From: Streptomyces reniochalinae
Lineage (GTDB): Bacteria > Actinomycetota > Actinomycetes > Streptomycetales > Streptomycetaceae
Reading direction: 5' to 3'
NCBI RefSeq assembly: GCF_003323735.1
Contig: NZ_QOIM01000038.1
Span: 1 to 64,000, forward strand
DNA length: 64,000 bases
The notes beneath the pieces were generated by a model. It saw nothing but the letters and a program-made list of their open reading frames with translations. It was not told where the DNA came from and ran no database searches. The position numbers and the translations under genes were made by a program. Below, in pieces: positions 25,333 to 34,295 of the stretch. How positions within the stretch are numbered: the first letter of the stretch is position 1; each line of letters starts with the position of its first letter.

Positions 25333-25405
25333 CAGGGGGCTCCGCCCTCCCCGACGCCCCGCCGGCGAGGTGCCGACGGGTCCGGGGAGAGGGCGGAGCC
25401 CCCTG
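25333..25405 (-). terminator. Long hairpin after the acetate symporter gene
   Basis: CAGGGGGCTCCGCCCTCCCCG (25333-25353) pairs with 25383-25405, about 20 bp with one 2-nt bulge. A second GC-rich stem lies in the loop. It sits 68 nt after the symporter stop and before moaA. Confidence 0.7.
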
Positions 25406-25472
25406 CGGGCGCGCTGGCAGCCCGCCTGCCGGTGGGCCGGCAGTGCCCTGCCGGCGCGCTGCCGGCTCCCCG

Positions 25473-27119
25473 TCAGTGGGCGCCGACACCCGTCATGGAC
25501 CGCACCTCCAGCTCCGCGTACTTGGCACCGCCGGCCCCCTCGTCCTTCGAGAAGAGGGAGCCGACCCATCCCAGGAGGAATCCGAGCGGGATGGAGATGA
25601 GTCCGGGGTTCTCCAGGGGGAACCAGGCGAAGTCCACGTCCGGGAACATGGAGGTCTCCTTGCCGGTGACGACCGGCGAGAAGAAGACCAGCAGCACGGA
25701 CGAGATCAGCCCGCCGTAGATCGACCAGAGCGCCCCGGTCGTGGTGAAGCGCTTCCAGAAGAGGCTGTAGAGCAGGGTGGGCAGGTTCGCGGAGGCGGCG
25801 ACGGCGAAGGCGAGGGCGACGAGACCCGCGACGTTGAGCTTGCCGGCGAAGATGCCCAGGCCGATGGCGACGGCGCCGATGATGACGGCGGACACGCGCG
25901 CGGCCTTGACCTCCTCCTTCTCGGTGGCCTTGCCCTTGCGGATCACGTTCGCGTACAGGTCGTGCGCGAACGAGGACGAGGAGGCCAGGGTGAGCCCGGC
26001 GACGACGGCCAGGATGGTGGCGAACGCGACGGCGGAGATCATCGCGAGCAGCACGGCGCCGCCGGTGGAGTCGGCGCCGCCGCCGATCTCCTGCGCCAGG
26101 AGGGGCGCGGCGGTGTTGCCGGCCGCGTTGGAGTCGGTGATGGTCTTAGGGCTGAGCAGTGCGGCGGCGCCGAAGCCGAGCGCGATGGTCATCAGGTAGA
26201 AGACGCCGATGATGCCGATGGCCCAGTTGACGGACTTCCGGGCGGCCTTGGCCGTGGGCACGGTGTAGAAGCGGATGAGGATGTGCGGCAGTCCCGCGGT
26301 GCCGAGGACGAGTGCGATGCCGAGCGAGATGAAGTCGATCTTCGAGGTGGCCGTGGCGCCGTACTTCAGGCCCGGTTCGAGGAAGGCCGCGCCCTTTCCG
26401 CTGTTCTCGGCCGCCGCGCCGAGGAGGGAGGAGAGGTTGTAGTTGAACTTGTGGAAGACGAGGAACGTGATGATCACGGTGCCGCCGATCAGCAGGCAGG
26501 CCTTGATCATCTGCACCCAGGTGGTGCCCTTCATGCCGCCGATCGTGACGTAGAGGATCATGACGACGCCGACGAACACGACGATCAGGTTCTTGCCGGC
26601 CTCCCCCGTGATGCCCAGCAGCAGCGCGACGAGCGCGCCCGCGCCGACCATCTGGGCGAGCAGGTAGAAGATCGAGACGATGATCGTGGAGACGCCTGCC
26701 GCGGTGCGTACGGGGCGCTGGCGCATCCGGTAGGCCAGGACGTCGCCCATGGTGTAGCGCCCGGAGTTGCGCAGCGGCTCGGCCACCAGCAGCAGGGCGA
26801 CCAGCCAGGCGACGAGGAAGCCGATGGAGTACAGGAACCCGTCGTACCCGGACAGCGCGATGGCTCCGGCGATGCCGAGGAAGGACGCGGCGGACATGTA
26901 GTCGCCGGAGATGGCGAGCCCGTTCTGGAAGCCGCTGAACTGCCGTCCGCCCGCGTAGAAGTCGGTGGCGTCCTTGGTGCGCCGGCCCGCCCACACGGTG
27001 ACGGCGAGGGTGATGACGACGAAGACCGAGAAGAGCGTGATGATCAGCGGCCGGTGTGCGCTGGCGCCCCCGGCGGCCAGCTGCGCGGCGGGTGCCGCGA
27101 TCGCGTGGGTGGCGCTCAT
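25473..27119 (-). CDS. actP: Cation/acetate symporter (ActP, SSS family)
   Basis: 548-aa sodium:solute symporter with about 13 membrane helices. FYAGGRQFSGFQNGLAISGD and YMSAASFLGIAGAIALSGYD are the ActP signature regions; GLPHILIRFYTVPTAKAARK and GLTLASSSSFAHDLYANV are the conserved later loops. Probably takes up acetate or other short monocarboxylates with Na+. It overlaps the upstream DUF485 gene by 4 nt (ATGA), the standard ActP arrangement. Confidence 0.95.
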   Translation of the reverse strand: MSATHAIAAPAAQLAAGGASAHRPLIITLFSVFVVITLAVTVWAGRRTKDATDFYAGGRQFSGFQNGLAISGDYMSAASFLGIAGAIALSGYDGFLYSIGFLVAWLVALLLVAEPLRNSGRYTMGDVLAYRMRQRPVRTAAGVSTIIVSIFYLLAQMVGAGALVALLLGITGEAGKNLIVVFVGVVMILYVTIGGMKGTTWVQMIKACLLIGGTVIITFLVFHKFNYNLSSLLGAAAENSGKGAAFLEPGLKYGATATSKIDFISLGIALVLGTAGLPHILIRFYTVPTAKAARKSVNWAIGIIGVFYLMTIALGFGAAALLSPKTITDSNAAGNTAAPLLAQEIGGGADSTGGAVLLAMISAVAFATILAVVAGLTLASSSSFAHDLYANVIRKGKATEKEEVKAARVSAVIIGAVAIGLGIFAGKLNVAGLVALAFAVAASANLPTLLYSLFWKRFTTTGALWSIYGGLISSVLLVFFSPVVTGKETSMFPDVDFAWFPLENPGLISIPLGFLLGWVGSLFSKDEGAGGAKYAELEVRSMTGVGAH

Positions 27120-27580
27120 GCGTCGTCCTCCTGACCGGCGAGTTCGCCCTTGTCCTCGTCCCGCGGGTCGGCCTGGTGGCCGATGGTCCCGCTCTCCGCC
27201 CGTGCGGCGCCCGCGGCGTTGGCGGCCTGCTGGAGGTTCTCCGCCTCCAGCCGGGTCTTGAGCGCCTCGGCCTTGGGGTCGAGCTTGGCGGCGGCGAAGC
27301 GCGAGTACCACCAGGCGATCAGGAACGTGGTGAGGAACTGGGCCAGGCCGAAGACGAACGCCACGTTGACGTTGCCGACGACCTTCGTGCCCATGAACCC
27401 GCCGGCGTAATTGGAGAGCAGGACGTAGAGCAGGTACCAGACGATGAACGCGACGGTGAGCGGGAAGACGAACGAGCGGTAGCCGCGGCGCAGTTCGGAG
27501 AACTCGGCGCTGTGCTGCACGTCCGTGTAGTCCCGGCCGCCTGGTGGGCCGGAATGCGCGTGCTGCGGTGCGGTGTCCAC
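27116..27580 (-). CDS. DUF485 membrane protein, partner of ActP
   Basis: 154-aa protein with the DUF485 core: EFSELRRGYRSFVFPLTVAF then two membrane helices (FIVWYLLYVLLSNYAGGFMG and VNVAFVFGLAQFLTTFLIAW). A WYSRFAAAKLDPKAEALKTR amphipathic segment and an acidic tail follow. It always pairs with acetate symporters and is thought to be an accessory subunit. GTG at 27580 with GGAG 5 nt upstream. Confidence 0.93.
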   Translation of the reverse strand: MDTAPQHAHSGPPGGRDYTDVQHSAEFSELRRGYRSFVFPLTVAFIVWYLLYVLLSNYAGGFMGTKVVGNVNVAFVFGLAQFLTTFLIAWWYSRFAAAKLDPKAEALKTRLEAENLQQAANAAGAARAESGTIGHQADPRDEDKGELAGQEDDA

Positions 27581-27840
27581 GATGACTCCAGGAGGACTGG
27601 GAGGGACGGTCGGAACGCGAGGGGCGGGTCGCGGAAAGGCAAAAGGGAACAGAGGAACGGTAAAAACGGCAGAGTGTGACTCATGTCTCAGCAGGCACAC
27701 GGGTGCGCATCGTAGAGCGCGCCCCGGCTGGGCGACAGGGGGTCGGTGAGAGATCGGAGAGAAACGATCACGGCTTCGCACAGCCTTCGGACTTTCTCCA
27801 TCAATCCATTGCAGTTACCCGCCTCTCAGGGATAACTTCC

Positions 27841-27866
27841 GTCGTCTGTGGACAACTTCAGACGAC
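27841..27866 (+). promoter_or_regulatory. Hairpin beside the subtilase ribosome site
   Basis: GTCGTCTG and CAGACGAC form a perfect 8-bp stem with a 10-nt loop, ending just before the GGAG ribosome site of the subtilase gene. It could modulate its translation or be a regulator-binding palindrome. Confidence 0.4.
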
Positions 27867-27877
27867 ACGGAGACCCC

Positions 27878-29422
27878 ATGCATTCGAGACCTTCCAGACG
27901 GCGACGCGCTCTCGCGGTGCCGCTGGGACTGGTGCTGACCGCCTCCTTGGGCCTGGCGGGCGCCGCGGCGGCGAACGCGCAGGACACCGACTCCACCGCC
28001 GCCCCCAAGGCGAAGGCGGGCGAGAAGCTCAGCTACGTCGTCAACACGGATACCGACCGCGGTACCGTCGAACGTGTCAAGAGGGAGATACGCAAGGCTG
28101 ACGGCAAGGTCGTCGCGACGTACAAGAAGATCGGCGTCGTCGTCGCGCACTCCACCAACCCCCAGTTCGGCGAGACGCTGCGCGAGGTCGACGGAGTCGA
28201 CTCGGCCGGTGCCACCCGCACAGCCCCGCTGAAGGCCGCGACCACCACGGAGGTGGGCAAGCCCGTCTTCGTCAAGGAGCCCAAGAAGGCGTCCACGCTC
28301 GCGAAGAAGGCCGAGGCGAAGAACCAGGAGCCCCTGGAGTCCCTGCAGTGGGACAAGCGGGCCATCAAGGCCGACAAGGCCGCCGAGGTCGACGAGGGCA
28401 GCCGCAAGGTCACCGTCGGCGTCATCGACACCGGCGTCGACGACACGCACCCGGACCTGAAGGCCAACTTCTCCGCCAAGCAGTCCGCGAACTGCGTCGG
28501 CGGCAAGGCCGACACCTCGCGCGGCGCCTGGCGCCCGTACAACCCCGACGAGGACTACCACGGCACCCACGTGGCGGGCATCATCGCCGCCGACCGCAAC
28601 GGCGTGGGCATCGCGGGCACCGCACCCGGCGTGAAGGTCTCGGCCATCAAGGTGAGCGAGCCGGAGACGTCGCTGTTCTACAGCGAGGCCGTCGTCTGCG
28701 CCATGGTCTTCGCCGCCGACCACGGCATCGAGGTCACCAACAACAGCTACTACGTCGACCCGTGGCTCTACAACTGCGACGACCAGGCCGACCAGCAGGC
28801 CATCGCCGACGCGGTGCGGCGCGCCGCCGACTACGCCCAGCGCAAGGGCGTCACCACCGTCAGCTCCGCGGGCAACTCCTCGCACGACCTGGCCGCGAGC
28901 GAGATCGTGGACGACACCAGCCCGAACGACAGCACCCCCGTCGAGCGCACCGTCGACCCGGCCGCCTGCCCGGACGTGCCCTCGATGCTGCCCAGCGCGA
29001 CCTCGGTCTCGGCCACGGGCCCGGAGAACCTGAAGTCGTACTACTCCAACTACGGCCGGGACGAGATCGACGTGGCCGCCCCCGGCGGTGACCGCTCGTT
29101 CCAGACACCGGACGAGCCGGCCAAGGACGGCGGCGTGCTGTCCACGATGCCGAACGGCGACTACGCCTACCTCCAGGGCACCTCGATGGCGGGCCCGCAG
29201 GTGGCGGGCGTGGCGGCGCTCCTCAAGAGCACCCACCCCAAGTCCAGTGCGCAGGAGATCTCCTGGCTGCTGAAGGCGCAGGCGCAGACCCAGCCCTGCC
29301 CCGAGGAGTCCTACGACCCGGACGGCAAGGGCACCTACGCGGCCAAGTGCACCGGTGTGCGGGGCAACAACAGCTTCTACGGGCACGGGCTCGTGGACGC
29401 GCTGGCGGCCGTCACGAAGTGA
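27878..29422 (+). CDS. Secreted subtilisin-like S8 serine protease
   Basis: 514-aa secreted protease. Signal peptide with an RPSRRRR n-region and an LAVPLGLVLTASLGLAGAAA core (cut near ANA). An I9-like propeptide region (about 45-140) contains KLSYVVNTDTDRGTVERVKR. Catalytic triad: Asp in VGVIDTGVDDTHPDL, His in YHGTHVAGIIA, Ser in LQGTSMAGPQVAGVAALL; oxyanion Asn in SSAGNSS. The ATG at 27878 has GGAG 5 nt upstream and follows a hairpin. A terminator hairpin follows the gene. Cys residues in the catalytic domain may form disulfides outside the cell. Confidence 0.94.
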   Translation: MHSRPSRRRRALAVPLGLVLTASLGLAGAAAANAQDTDSTAAPKAKAGEKLSYVVNTDTDRGTVERVKREIRKADGKVVATYKKIGVVVAHSTNPQFGETLREVDGVDSAGATRTAPLKAATTTEVGKPVFVKEPKKASTLAKKAEAKNQEPLESLQWDKRAIKADKAAEVDEGSRKVTVGVIDTGVDDTHPDLKANFSAKQSANCVGGKADTSRGAWRPYNPDEDYHGTHVAGIIAADRNGVGIAGTAPGVKVSAIKVSEPETSLFYSEAVVCAMVFAADHGIEVTNNSYYVDPWLYNCDDQADQQAIADAVRRAADYAQRKGVTTVSSAGNSSHDLAASEIVDDTSPNDSTPVERTVDPAACPDVPSMLPSATSVSATGPENLKSYYSNYGRDEIDVAAPGGDRSFQTPDEPAKDGGVLSTMPNGDYAYLQGTSMAGPQVAGVAALLKSTHPKSSAQEISWLLKAQAQTQPCPEESYDPDGKGTYAAKCTGVRGNNSFYGHGLVDALAAVTK

Positions 29423-29480
29423 CGCCCGCCGCCCGGGCCGCGTGCCCGGTTCACGGCACGGCATGAGGTGACGTGAGGTG

Positions 29481-29515
29481 AGGGGCCGGACCGCGGATCG
29501 AGCGGCCCGGCCCCT
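29481..29515 (+). terminator. Terminator after the subtilase gene
   Basis: AGGGGCCGGACCGC (29481-29494) pairs with GCGGCCCGGCCCCT (29502-29515), 14 bp with one mismatch, followed by TTCCGT. Confidence 0.65.
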
Positions 29516-29678
29516 TCCGTCGCCGGTCCCTTCGCGCGCCGCTTTTCGGCGGGGTGCGCCGACTCACCTTCGCAGGACGGGAGTTCGGGCGGTTCGCGCA
29601 CGGTACGGACGGCCACCGCCGGTCTCCCGGGGGCGCGGTTGAAGGCGCTGTCAGTACCGCCCCGTATTCTCTGTGACC

Positions 29679-30725
29679 ATGCTCGAAGACCAGACGGCAC
29701 GCACCGAGGGGATGTCCGAGCGCATCCCCGCACAACCCGCCGCCGACGCCCCGCCACCGCAGCTTTGGCCGTCCGCCTACCCGGACGGCTACGCGGTGGT
29801 GGACGTCGAGACGACGGGCCTGGCGCGCGACGACCGGATCGTGTCGGCGGCCGTCTACCGCCTGGACGCGCGGGGCGAGATCGAGGACCACTGGTACACC
29901 CCCGTCAACCCGCAACGCGACCCGGGGCCCACCTGGATCCACGGACTCACCGCCGAGGCGCTGGCCGACGCGCCCCTGTTCGCCGACATCGCCGAAGAGT
30001 TCGCCGCCCGGCTGGCCGACCGCGTCCTGGTCGCGCACAACGCCATCTTCGACTGGTCGATGATCTCCAGGGAGTACGCACGCGCCCGCCGCGAGGCCCC
30101 GGTGCGACAGCGGCTGTGCACCATCGCCCTCTCCAAGGAGCTGTCCCTCCCCCTGCCCAACCACAAGCTGGAGTCCCTCGCCGCGCACTACGGCGTCGTC
30201 CAGCAGCGGGCCCACCACGCGCTGGACGACGCACGCGTGCTGGCCGAAGTCTTCCGGCCCAGCCTCCATCTGGCGGCCAGCCACCAGGTGCGGCTCCCCC
30301 TGCTGGCGTGCACACCGCTGAGCGAGTGGTCCGACTCGGTGGTGCCGCGCTCCGGGCGCGGCGCGGGCGGCGGATACGGCGCCCACGCCCGCGGATACGG
30401 CACCTGGCGCCCCTCACGCAAACGCCCCGCGTGCCCCTACCCCAATCCGGGGCGGTACGAGCCGGGGGGCCGGCTGGTGCAGGGGATGCGGGTGGCCGTC
30501 TCGGGCGACACGTCGGTGGACCGGGAGCTGCTGGAGGACCGCGCGATCGAGGCCGGCCTGCACATCGCCACCAGCGTCTCCCGGCTGACCAGCCTGCTGG
30601 TCACCAACGACCCCGAAGCGGCCACCTCGAAGATCTCCAAGGCCCGCGCCTTCGGCACACCCGTCATCGACGAGGCCGCCTTCACCCAGCTGCTCCAGGA
30701 CGTGGCGCCCGCGCCGGAGGGCTGA
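29679..30725 (+). CDS. DnaQ-like 3'-5' exonuclease with BRCT domain
   Basis: 348-aa DEDDh exonuclease. Exo I VVDVETTGLARDDRIV (Asp/Glu), Exo II HNAIFDWSMIS, Exo III HHALDDARVLAEV with the catalytic His. After an Arg/Gly/Pro-rich linker (about 225-265), a C-terminal BRCT domain follows (VQGMRVAVSGDTSVDRELLE, ITSLLVTNDPEAATSKISK region). Probably a DNA repair or proofreading-type nuclease recruited through BRCT. ATG at 29679 has TATTCT ending 8 nt upstream and no ribosome site (leaderless); GTG at 29673 is an alternative. Confidence 0.9.
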   Translation: MLEDQTARTEGMSERIPAQPAADAPPPQLWPSAYPDGYAVVDVETTGLARDDRIVSAAVYRLDARGEIEDHWYTPVNPQRDPGPTWIHGLTAEALADAPLFADIAEEFAARLADRVLVAHNAIFDWSMISREYARARREAPVRQRLCTIALSKELSLPLPNHKLESLAAHYGVVQQRAHHALDDARVLAEVFRPSLHLAASHQVRLPLLACTPLSEWSDSVVPRSGRGAGGGYGAHARGYGTWRPSRKRPACPYPNPGRYEPGGRLVQGMRVAVSGDTSVDRELLEDRAIEAGLHIATSVSRLTSLLVTNDPEAATSKISKARAFGTPVIDEAAFTQLLQDVAPAPEG

Positions 30726-30776
30726 AGCCGGGGTCCACGCGGGAGGACGGCGGCCCGAGGGGTACCGTCAGTAGGC

Positions 30777-31598
30777 GTGTACCGCTTCCTGTTGTCCCGG
30801 CAGTGGGTGATCCTCACCCTGCTCGGCCTCGTGCTGATCCCCACCATGATCAAGCTGGGCTTCTGGCAGCTGCACCGCCACGAGAGCCGGGTCGCGCGCA
30901 ACGAAGAGGTCGCCGCGAGCCTGGCTGCGCCGACCGTACCGGCCGGGCGGCTGACGGGCGTGGGCCGAGAGCCCGCCGACGACGAGAAGTTCCGCACGGT
31001 GACCGCCCGCGGAACCTACGACACCCGGCACGAGGTCGTCGTGCGGCACCGCACCGCCTCCGACGGCGACACCATCGGCTACTTCGTGGTCACCCCGCTG
31101 GTACGCGAGGACGGCTCGGCGATCCTCGTCAACCGGGGCTGGATCAGGTCCGAGGGCGATCTGACGTCCTTCCCGAAGGTTCCGGAGGCCCCGAAGGGCA
31201 AGGTCACGGTCACCGGGCGGATGATGCCCGACGAGACGACCGAGGCCAGCGGCATCAAGGACACCAAGGGGCTGCCGGACCGCCAGGTCATGCTGATCAA
31301 CAGCGGGAAGCAGGCCGACGAGGTGGGCCGCCCCCTGGCCGGCGGCTTCATCCAGCTGATGAAGACCTCGCCCGAGCCCGGCGGCAAGCAGCCCGAGGTG
31401 CTGCCGGAGCCCGACCACAGCGGCATCGGCCCCCACATGGCGTACGCGGTGCAGTGGTGGCTGTTCACCGGCGCCGTCCCCGTGGGGTGGGTGATTCTGG
31501 TCCGCAGGGAGGCGAAGGACCGGGGGGCGAAGGAGTCAGGGCCGGGCACGGGGGCCGCGGAGGACGCCGCCAGGGAACCTGAGAAGGTCGCGCCGTAA
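30777..31598 (+). CDS. SURF1-family cytochrome oxidase assembly protein
   Basis: 273-aa membrane protein. Membrane helix at each end (WVILTLLGLVLIPTMIKLGF; WWLFTGAVPVGWVILVRRE) enclosing an extracytoplasmic domain. SURF1 landmarks present: FWQLHRHESRVARNE, ILVNRGWIRSEGD, HMAYAVQWWLF. SURF1 proteins assist haem a insertion into cytochrome c oxidase. The GTG start has TACCGT ending 8 nt upstream, so it may be leaderless. The charged C-tail is probably disordered. Confidence 0.9.
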   Translation: MYRFLLSRQWVILTLLGLVLIPTMIKLGFWQLHRHESRVARNEEVAASLAAPTVPAGRLTGVGREPADDEKFRTVTARGTYDTRHEVVVRHRTASDGDTIGYFVVTPLVREDGSAILVNRGWIRSEGDLTSFPKVPEAPKGKVTVTGRMMPDETTEASGIKDTKGLPDRQVMLINSGKQADEVGRPLAGGFIQLMKTSPEPGGKQPEVLPEPDHSGIGPHMAYAVQWWLFTGAVPVGWVILVRREAKDRGAKESGPGTGAAEDAAREPEKVAP

Positions 31599-31626
31599 GG
31601 CGGGCGCACAGCGCTCCACGCACAGC

Positions 31627-31668
31627 TTCTCCAAAAAGCTCTCCGAGTTCTCCAAGAAGCTCTCCGGG
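31627..31668. repeat. 21-bp tandem duplication
   Basis: TTCTCCAAAAAGCTCTCCGAG (21 nt in all) is followed directly by a copy with two changes (31648-31668), in the gap between the SURF1 gene and the SDR gene. Confidence 0.7.
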
Positions 31669-31711
31669 GCTGGCCGTCTCCCGCCGGCGGGCGTCAGGCA
31701 GACTGCGTTGC

Positions 31712-32491
31712 ATGGATCTTGGACTTTCAGAGCGCGTCTACGTCATCACCGGCGGCACCCGGGGCCTCGGCTTCGCCACCGCGGCACAGCTGCTCGCCGA
31801 GGGGGCCCGGGTCGTGGTGACCGGCAGGTCCCAGAAGTCCGCCGAGGAGGCGGCGGCCCGGCTCGGCGTCGAGGCATCGGGAGCGGAGGGCAGGGCGCTG
31901 GGCGTCGAGGCGGACAACACCGACCCCGAGACCCCCGCCCGGGTGATCGCGGCGGCTCGCGAACGCTTCGGACGGTTCGACGGCCTCCTCGTCAGCGTCG
32001 GCGGCCCGCCGGCGGGCATCGCCGCGGACGAGCTGACGGACGAGCAGTGGCGCAGCGCCTTCGACAGCGTCTTCCTCGGCGCCGTACGGCTCGCCCGCGC
32101 GGCGGCGGGCGAGCTGGGCGAGGGCGGCGTGATCGGCTTCGTCCTCTCCGGCTCCGTGCACGAGCCGATCCCGGGCCTCACCCTCTCCAACGGGCTGCGC
32201 CCCGGGCTGGCCGGCTTCGCCAAGACACTCGCGAACGAGCTGGGCCCGCGCGGTATCCGGGTGCTGGGCCTGATGCCGGGGCGGATCGGCACCGAGCGGT
32301 TGCAGTACCTCGACTCGCTCTCCGGCGACGGGGACGCGGCCAGGGAACGCAACGAGGCGGCCATCCCACTGCGCCGCTACGGCACGCCGGAGGAGTTCGG
32401 CCGCACCGCCGCCTTCGTGCTCTCCCCCGCCGCCTCCTACCTGTCCGGGATCATGCTGCCCGTCGACGGCGGGGCGCTGCACGGCTTCTGA
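31712..32491 (+). CDS. Atypical short-chain dehydrogenase/reductase-like protein
   Basis: 259-aa Rossmann-fold protein. Cofactor site TGGTRGLG near the N-terminus and the usual PVDGGALHG end. The catalytic block reads GFVLSGSVHEPIPGLTLSNG then LRPGLAGFAKTLANELG; aligned to FabG, the catalytic Tyr is Ser and the Lys is Arg. It therefore resembles the divergent SDR group lacking the normal tetrad. It may bind NAD(P) without ordinary reductase activity. No ribosome site; CAGACT lies 7 nt before the ATG. Confidence 0.85.
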   Translation: MDLGLSERVYVITGGTRGLGFATAAQLLAEGARVVVTGRSQKSAEEAAARLGVEASGAEGRALGVEADNTDPETPARVIAAARERFGRFDGLLVSVGGPPAGIAADELTDEQWRSAFDSVFLGAVRLARAAAGELGEGGVIGFVLSGSVHEPIPGLTLSNGLRPGLAGFAKTLANELGPRGIRVLGLMPGRIGTERLQYLDSLSGDGDAARERNEAAIPLRRYGTPEEFGRTAAFVLSPAASYLSGIMLPVDGGALHGF

Positions 32492-32558
32492 CCGTTTCCG
32501 CGCCGACCCCCGACCCGGTTTCGGAGCGGCGTGGGGCGGTCCCGGCGGTCTTCGGGCG

Positions 32559-32612
32559 CGCGCCGGCGTTCGGGCCCGCGTCGGCGTTCGGTCCCGCGCC
32601 GACGTTCGGACC
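32559..32612. repeat. 18-bp tandem repeat, three copies
   Basis: CGCGCCGGCGTTCGGGCC and two diverged copies in tandem (32559-32576, 32577-32594, 32595-32612), ending 4 bp before the amaP stop codon region. Confidence 0.75.
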
Positions 32613-32616
32613 CGCG

Positions 32617-33213
32617 TCAGCTGACGCGTTCAGCCCGGTGCCGTGCCGTCCGCAGCCGGACCTCCGCCGGGAGGGTGTCGAGACCTGCCGAGTCCACCGC
32701 GTGCCGGATCGCCTCGTGCCGCAGCTGGTGCACCACAGGTCCTGGCCTGGCGTGCGCGGCGAGGACGAGCCCGACGCGGGCCCGCAGCCGGTCCCGCCGC
32801 CCGGTGAGCGTGACGCGGGCCCGGTCCACCCCCGGCTGGGCCTCCGCCTCGGCGGCGATGACGTCCTCCAGGGCGCGGCCGCGCAGCGCCGCGCCCTCAC
32901 CGTCCCCGCTGTCGATCAGCGCCTCGCTCTGCCGGCGCCGCCGCAGCTGTGCGAGCAGCCACCACAGGGTCAGGAGCACCAGCACGGCCAGTACGGCGAT
33001 GACCACGGGCCACCACCAGCCCTCGTCGCGCCACCTGGTGCGGTCGGCGTCCGTCAGCAGCACGTCTCCCGGGCGCGTCCACGGCCAGTCGGACGGCATG
33101 GAGACGCCCCACCGGTGCGGCAGTCCGGCGGCGGCGAAGAGCACGGCGAGCCCCAGCGCGAGCAGCACCAGTCCGCTCAGCGCGGTCAGCACCCGGTTGA
33201 CGGTCCGCAGCAT
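32617..33213 (-). CDS. amaP: Alkaline-shock-response membrane anchor protein AmaP
   Basis: 198-aa protein with two membrane helices near the N-terminus (TALSGLVLLALGLAVLFAAA and VVIAVLAVLVLLTLWWLLA) and a soluble Asp23-like C-terminal part (ALEDVIAAEAEAQPGVDRAR and following). In Staphylococcus, AmaP anchors Asp23 to the membrane; here it is the last gene of an Asp23-containing operon. ATG at 33213; the frame is open to 33549, but that region overlaps the DUF6286 gene and is a shadow. Confidence 0.85.
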   Translation of the reverse strand: MLRTVNRVLTALSGLVLLALGLAVLFAAAGLPHRWGVSMPSDWPWTRPGDVLLTDADRTRWRDEGWWWPVVIAVLAVLVLLTLWWLLAQLRRRRQSEALIDSGDGEGAALRGRALEDVIAAEAEAQPGVDRARVTLTGRRDRLRARVGLVLAAHARPGPVVHQLRHEAIRHAVDSAGLDTLPAEVRLRTARHRAERVS

Positions 33214-33230
33214 GGCCTCTCGTCTCCCTG

Positions 33231-33845
33231 TCACTTGCCGGGTCGTCGTACGCGGACGGACAGGCGTGGCCTGCGGGCCAGGCCGAGCTGTTCCACGCCG
33301 TCGCGCAGCGCGCCTTCGAGATCGGTGCGCACCTCGTCCAGGTCCCTGAAGTGGGCCTGCGCCCTGGCGCGGACCTTGCGGCGCCGCACCGTGACGCGGG
33401 CCCCCCGCACGCCCGGCACCTCCATCGCCCGGTCCCGCAGCACCAGCGCCGCCGCGGAGCGTTCGAGTCCGGCGCGCACCTGCGGGGTGTCGGGCCGCAT
33501 CGTCAGCAGGGACCGCTTGCCGGGGGTGAGCGCCAGCACGAGCAGCCACAGCCCCAGTGCGGCGGCCGCCGCCGCGCCCGCCATCACGAAGACGTCGTCC
33601 AGGCGGCGGGTCGCCAACTCGTCGGTGAGGGTGCGCCGCCAGGCCATGCCCGGCCTGCCGGCCCGCACCGAGGCCACGTCGTAGAGCAGGAACCCGATCC
33701 CGGCGAGCAGCAGCAGCGCCGTGATGCCGCCCGGTGCCCGGCGCGTCGACCAGAACCGGCCCGCCTTGCCCTGCCGCCGGTGGCCGCCACCGGCGCCTTC
33801 CCCGGCCGCGTCGTCTTCCCGGGCCACCACACCCTGCCGGCTCAC
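33231..33845 (-). CDS. DUF6286 membrane protein of the Asp23 cluster
   Basis: 204-aa protein: basic, Gly-rich cytosolic head with FWSTRRAPGG, two membrane helices (GGITALLLLAGIGFLLYDVA and AGAAAAAALGLWLLVLALTP), then an Asp23-like soluble domain (VRGARVTVRRRKVRARAQAH). GTG start with GGGGAGGGTGAC upstream; its GTGA overlaps the stop of the upstream Asp23 gene. Recurs in Streptomyces Asp23/AmaP operons; function unknown. Confidence 0.82.
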   Translation of the reverse strand: MSRQGVVAREDDAAGEGAGGGHRRQGKAGRFWSTRRAPGGITALLLLAGIGFLLYDVASVRAGRPGMAWRRTLTDELATRRLDDVFVMAGAAAAAALGLWLLVLALTPGKRSLLTMRPDTPQVRAGLERSAAALVLRDRAMEVPGVRGARVTVRRRKVRARAQAHFRDLDEVRTDLEGALRDGVEQLGLARRPRLSVRVRRPGK

Positions 33846-34291
33846 GTCACCCTCCCCGAGCCGTCGCCCTTCAGATGGACGGAGTGCAGCCTGTCGATCT
33901 CCAGCGCCACGTCCGGCACCTCCATGCCGACCAGTTCCCGTACGCGCGCGACGACGCGGCGCCTGACCGCGCCGCACTGGGCCCCCAGGTCGGAGGGGTA
34001 GCGCAGCTCCAGCGCCATCCGCACCCTCGCCGTCCGCTCGCGGACCGTGACCGAGGTACGGCGGACCGGCCGCCCGACCACCGGCAGCCGACCGGGGTCC
34101 GCGGCCGGTCCTCCGCCCGAGTTCCGGCCCGGCGTCTTGTTGTCCGTGTGGGCGCGCAGCGCCTCCCGCGCCGCCTGTGCCGCGACCTTGGCGACGACCC
34201 GGTCGGCGATCCGGGTCGCGCCCCGCTCCGCCGCACCGACGCGCTCGCTGCGCGGGAGCCGCCCGGCCACGGGAACCTGCCCGTCGGTCAT
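33842..34291 (-). CDS. Asp23/Gls24-family protein (second copy)
   Basis: 149-aa soluble protein. The Asp23 core is visible: ATRIADRVVAKVAAQAAREA at the start and RRVVARVRELVGMEVPDVAL near the end. Asp23 proteins are abundant envelope-stress-associated proteins that polymerise on the membrane through AmaP. ATG at 34291 with AGGTGA 5 nt upstream; 4 nt after the small membrane gene and overlapping the next gene. Confidence 0.87.
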   Translation of the reverse strand: MTDGQVPVAGRLPRSERVGAAERGATRIADRVVAKVAAQAAREALRAHTDNKTPGRNSGGGPAADPGRLPVVGRPVRRTSVTVRERTARVRMALELRYPSDLGAQCGAVRRRVVARVRELVGMEVPDVALEIDRLHSVHLKGDGSGRVT

Positions 34292-34295
34292 GAGG

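Noticed and set aside
31465..31713. Minus-strand 82-aa frame with Leu/Gly/Glu periodicity
   Set aside because: The periodicity comes from the 21-bp tandem duplication; most of the frame is antisense to the SURF1 gene.
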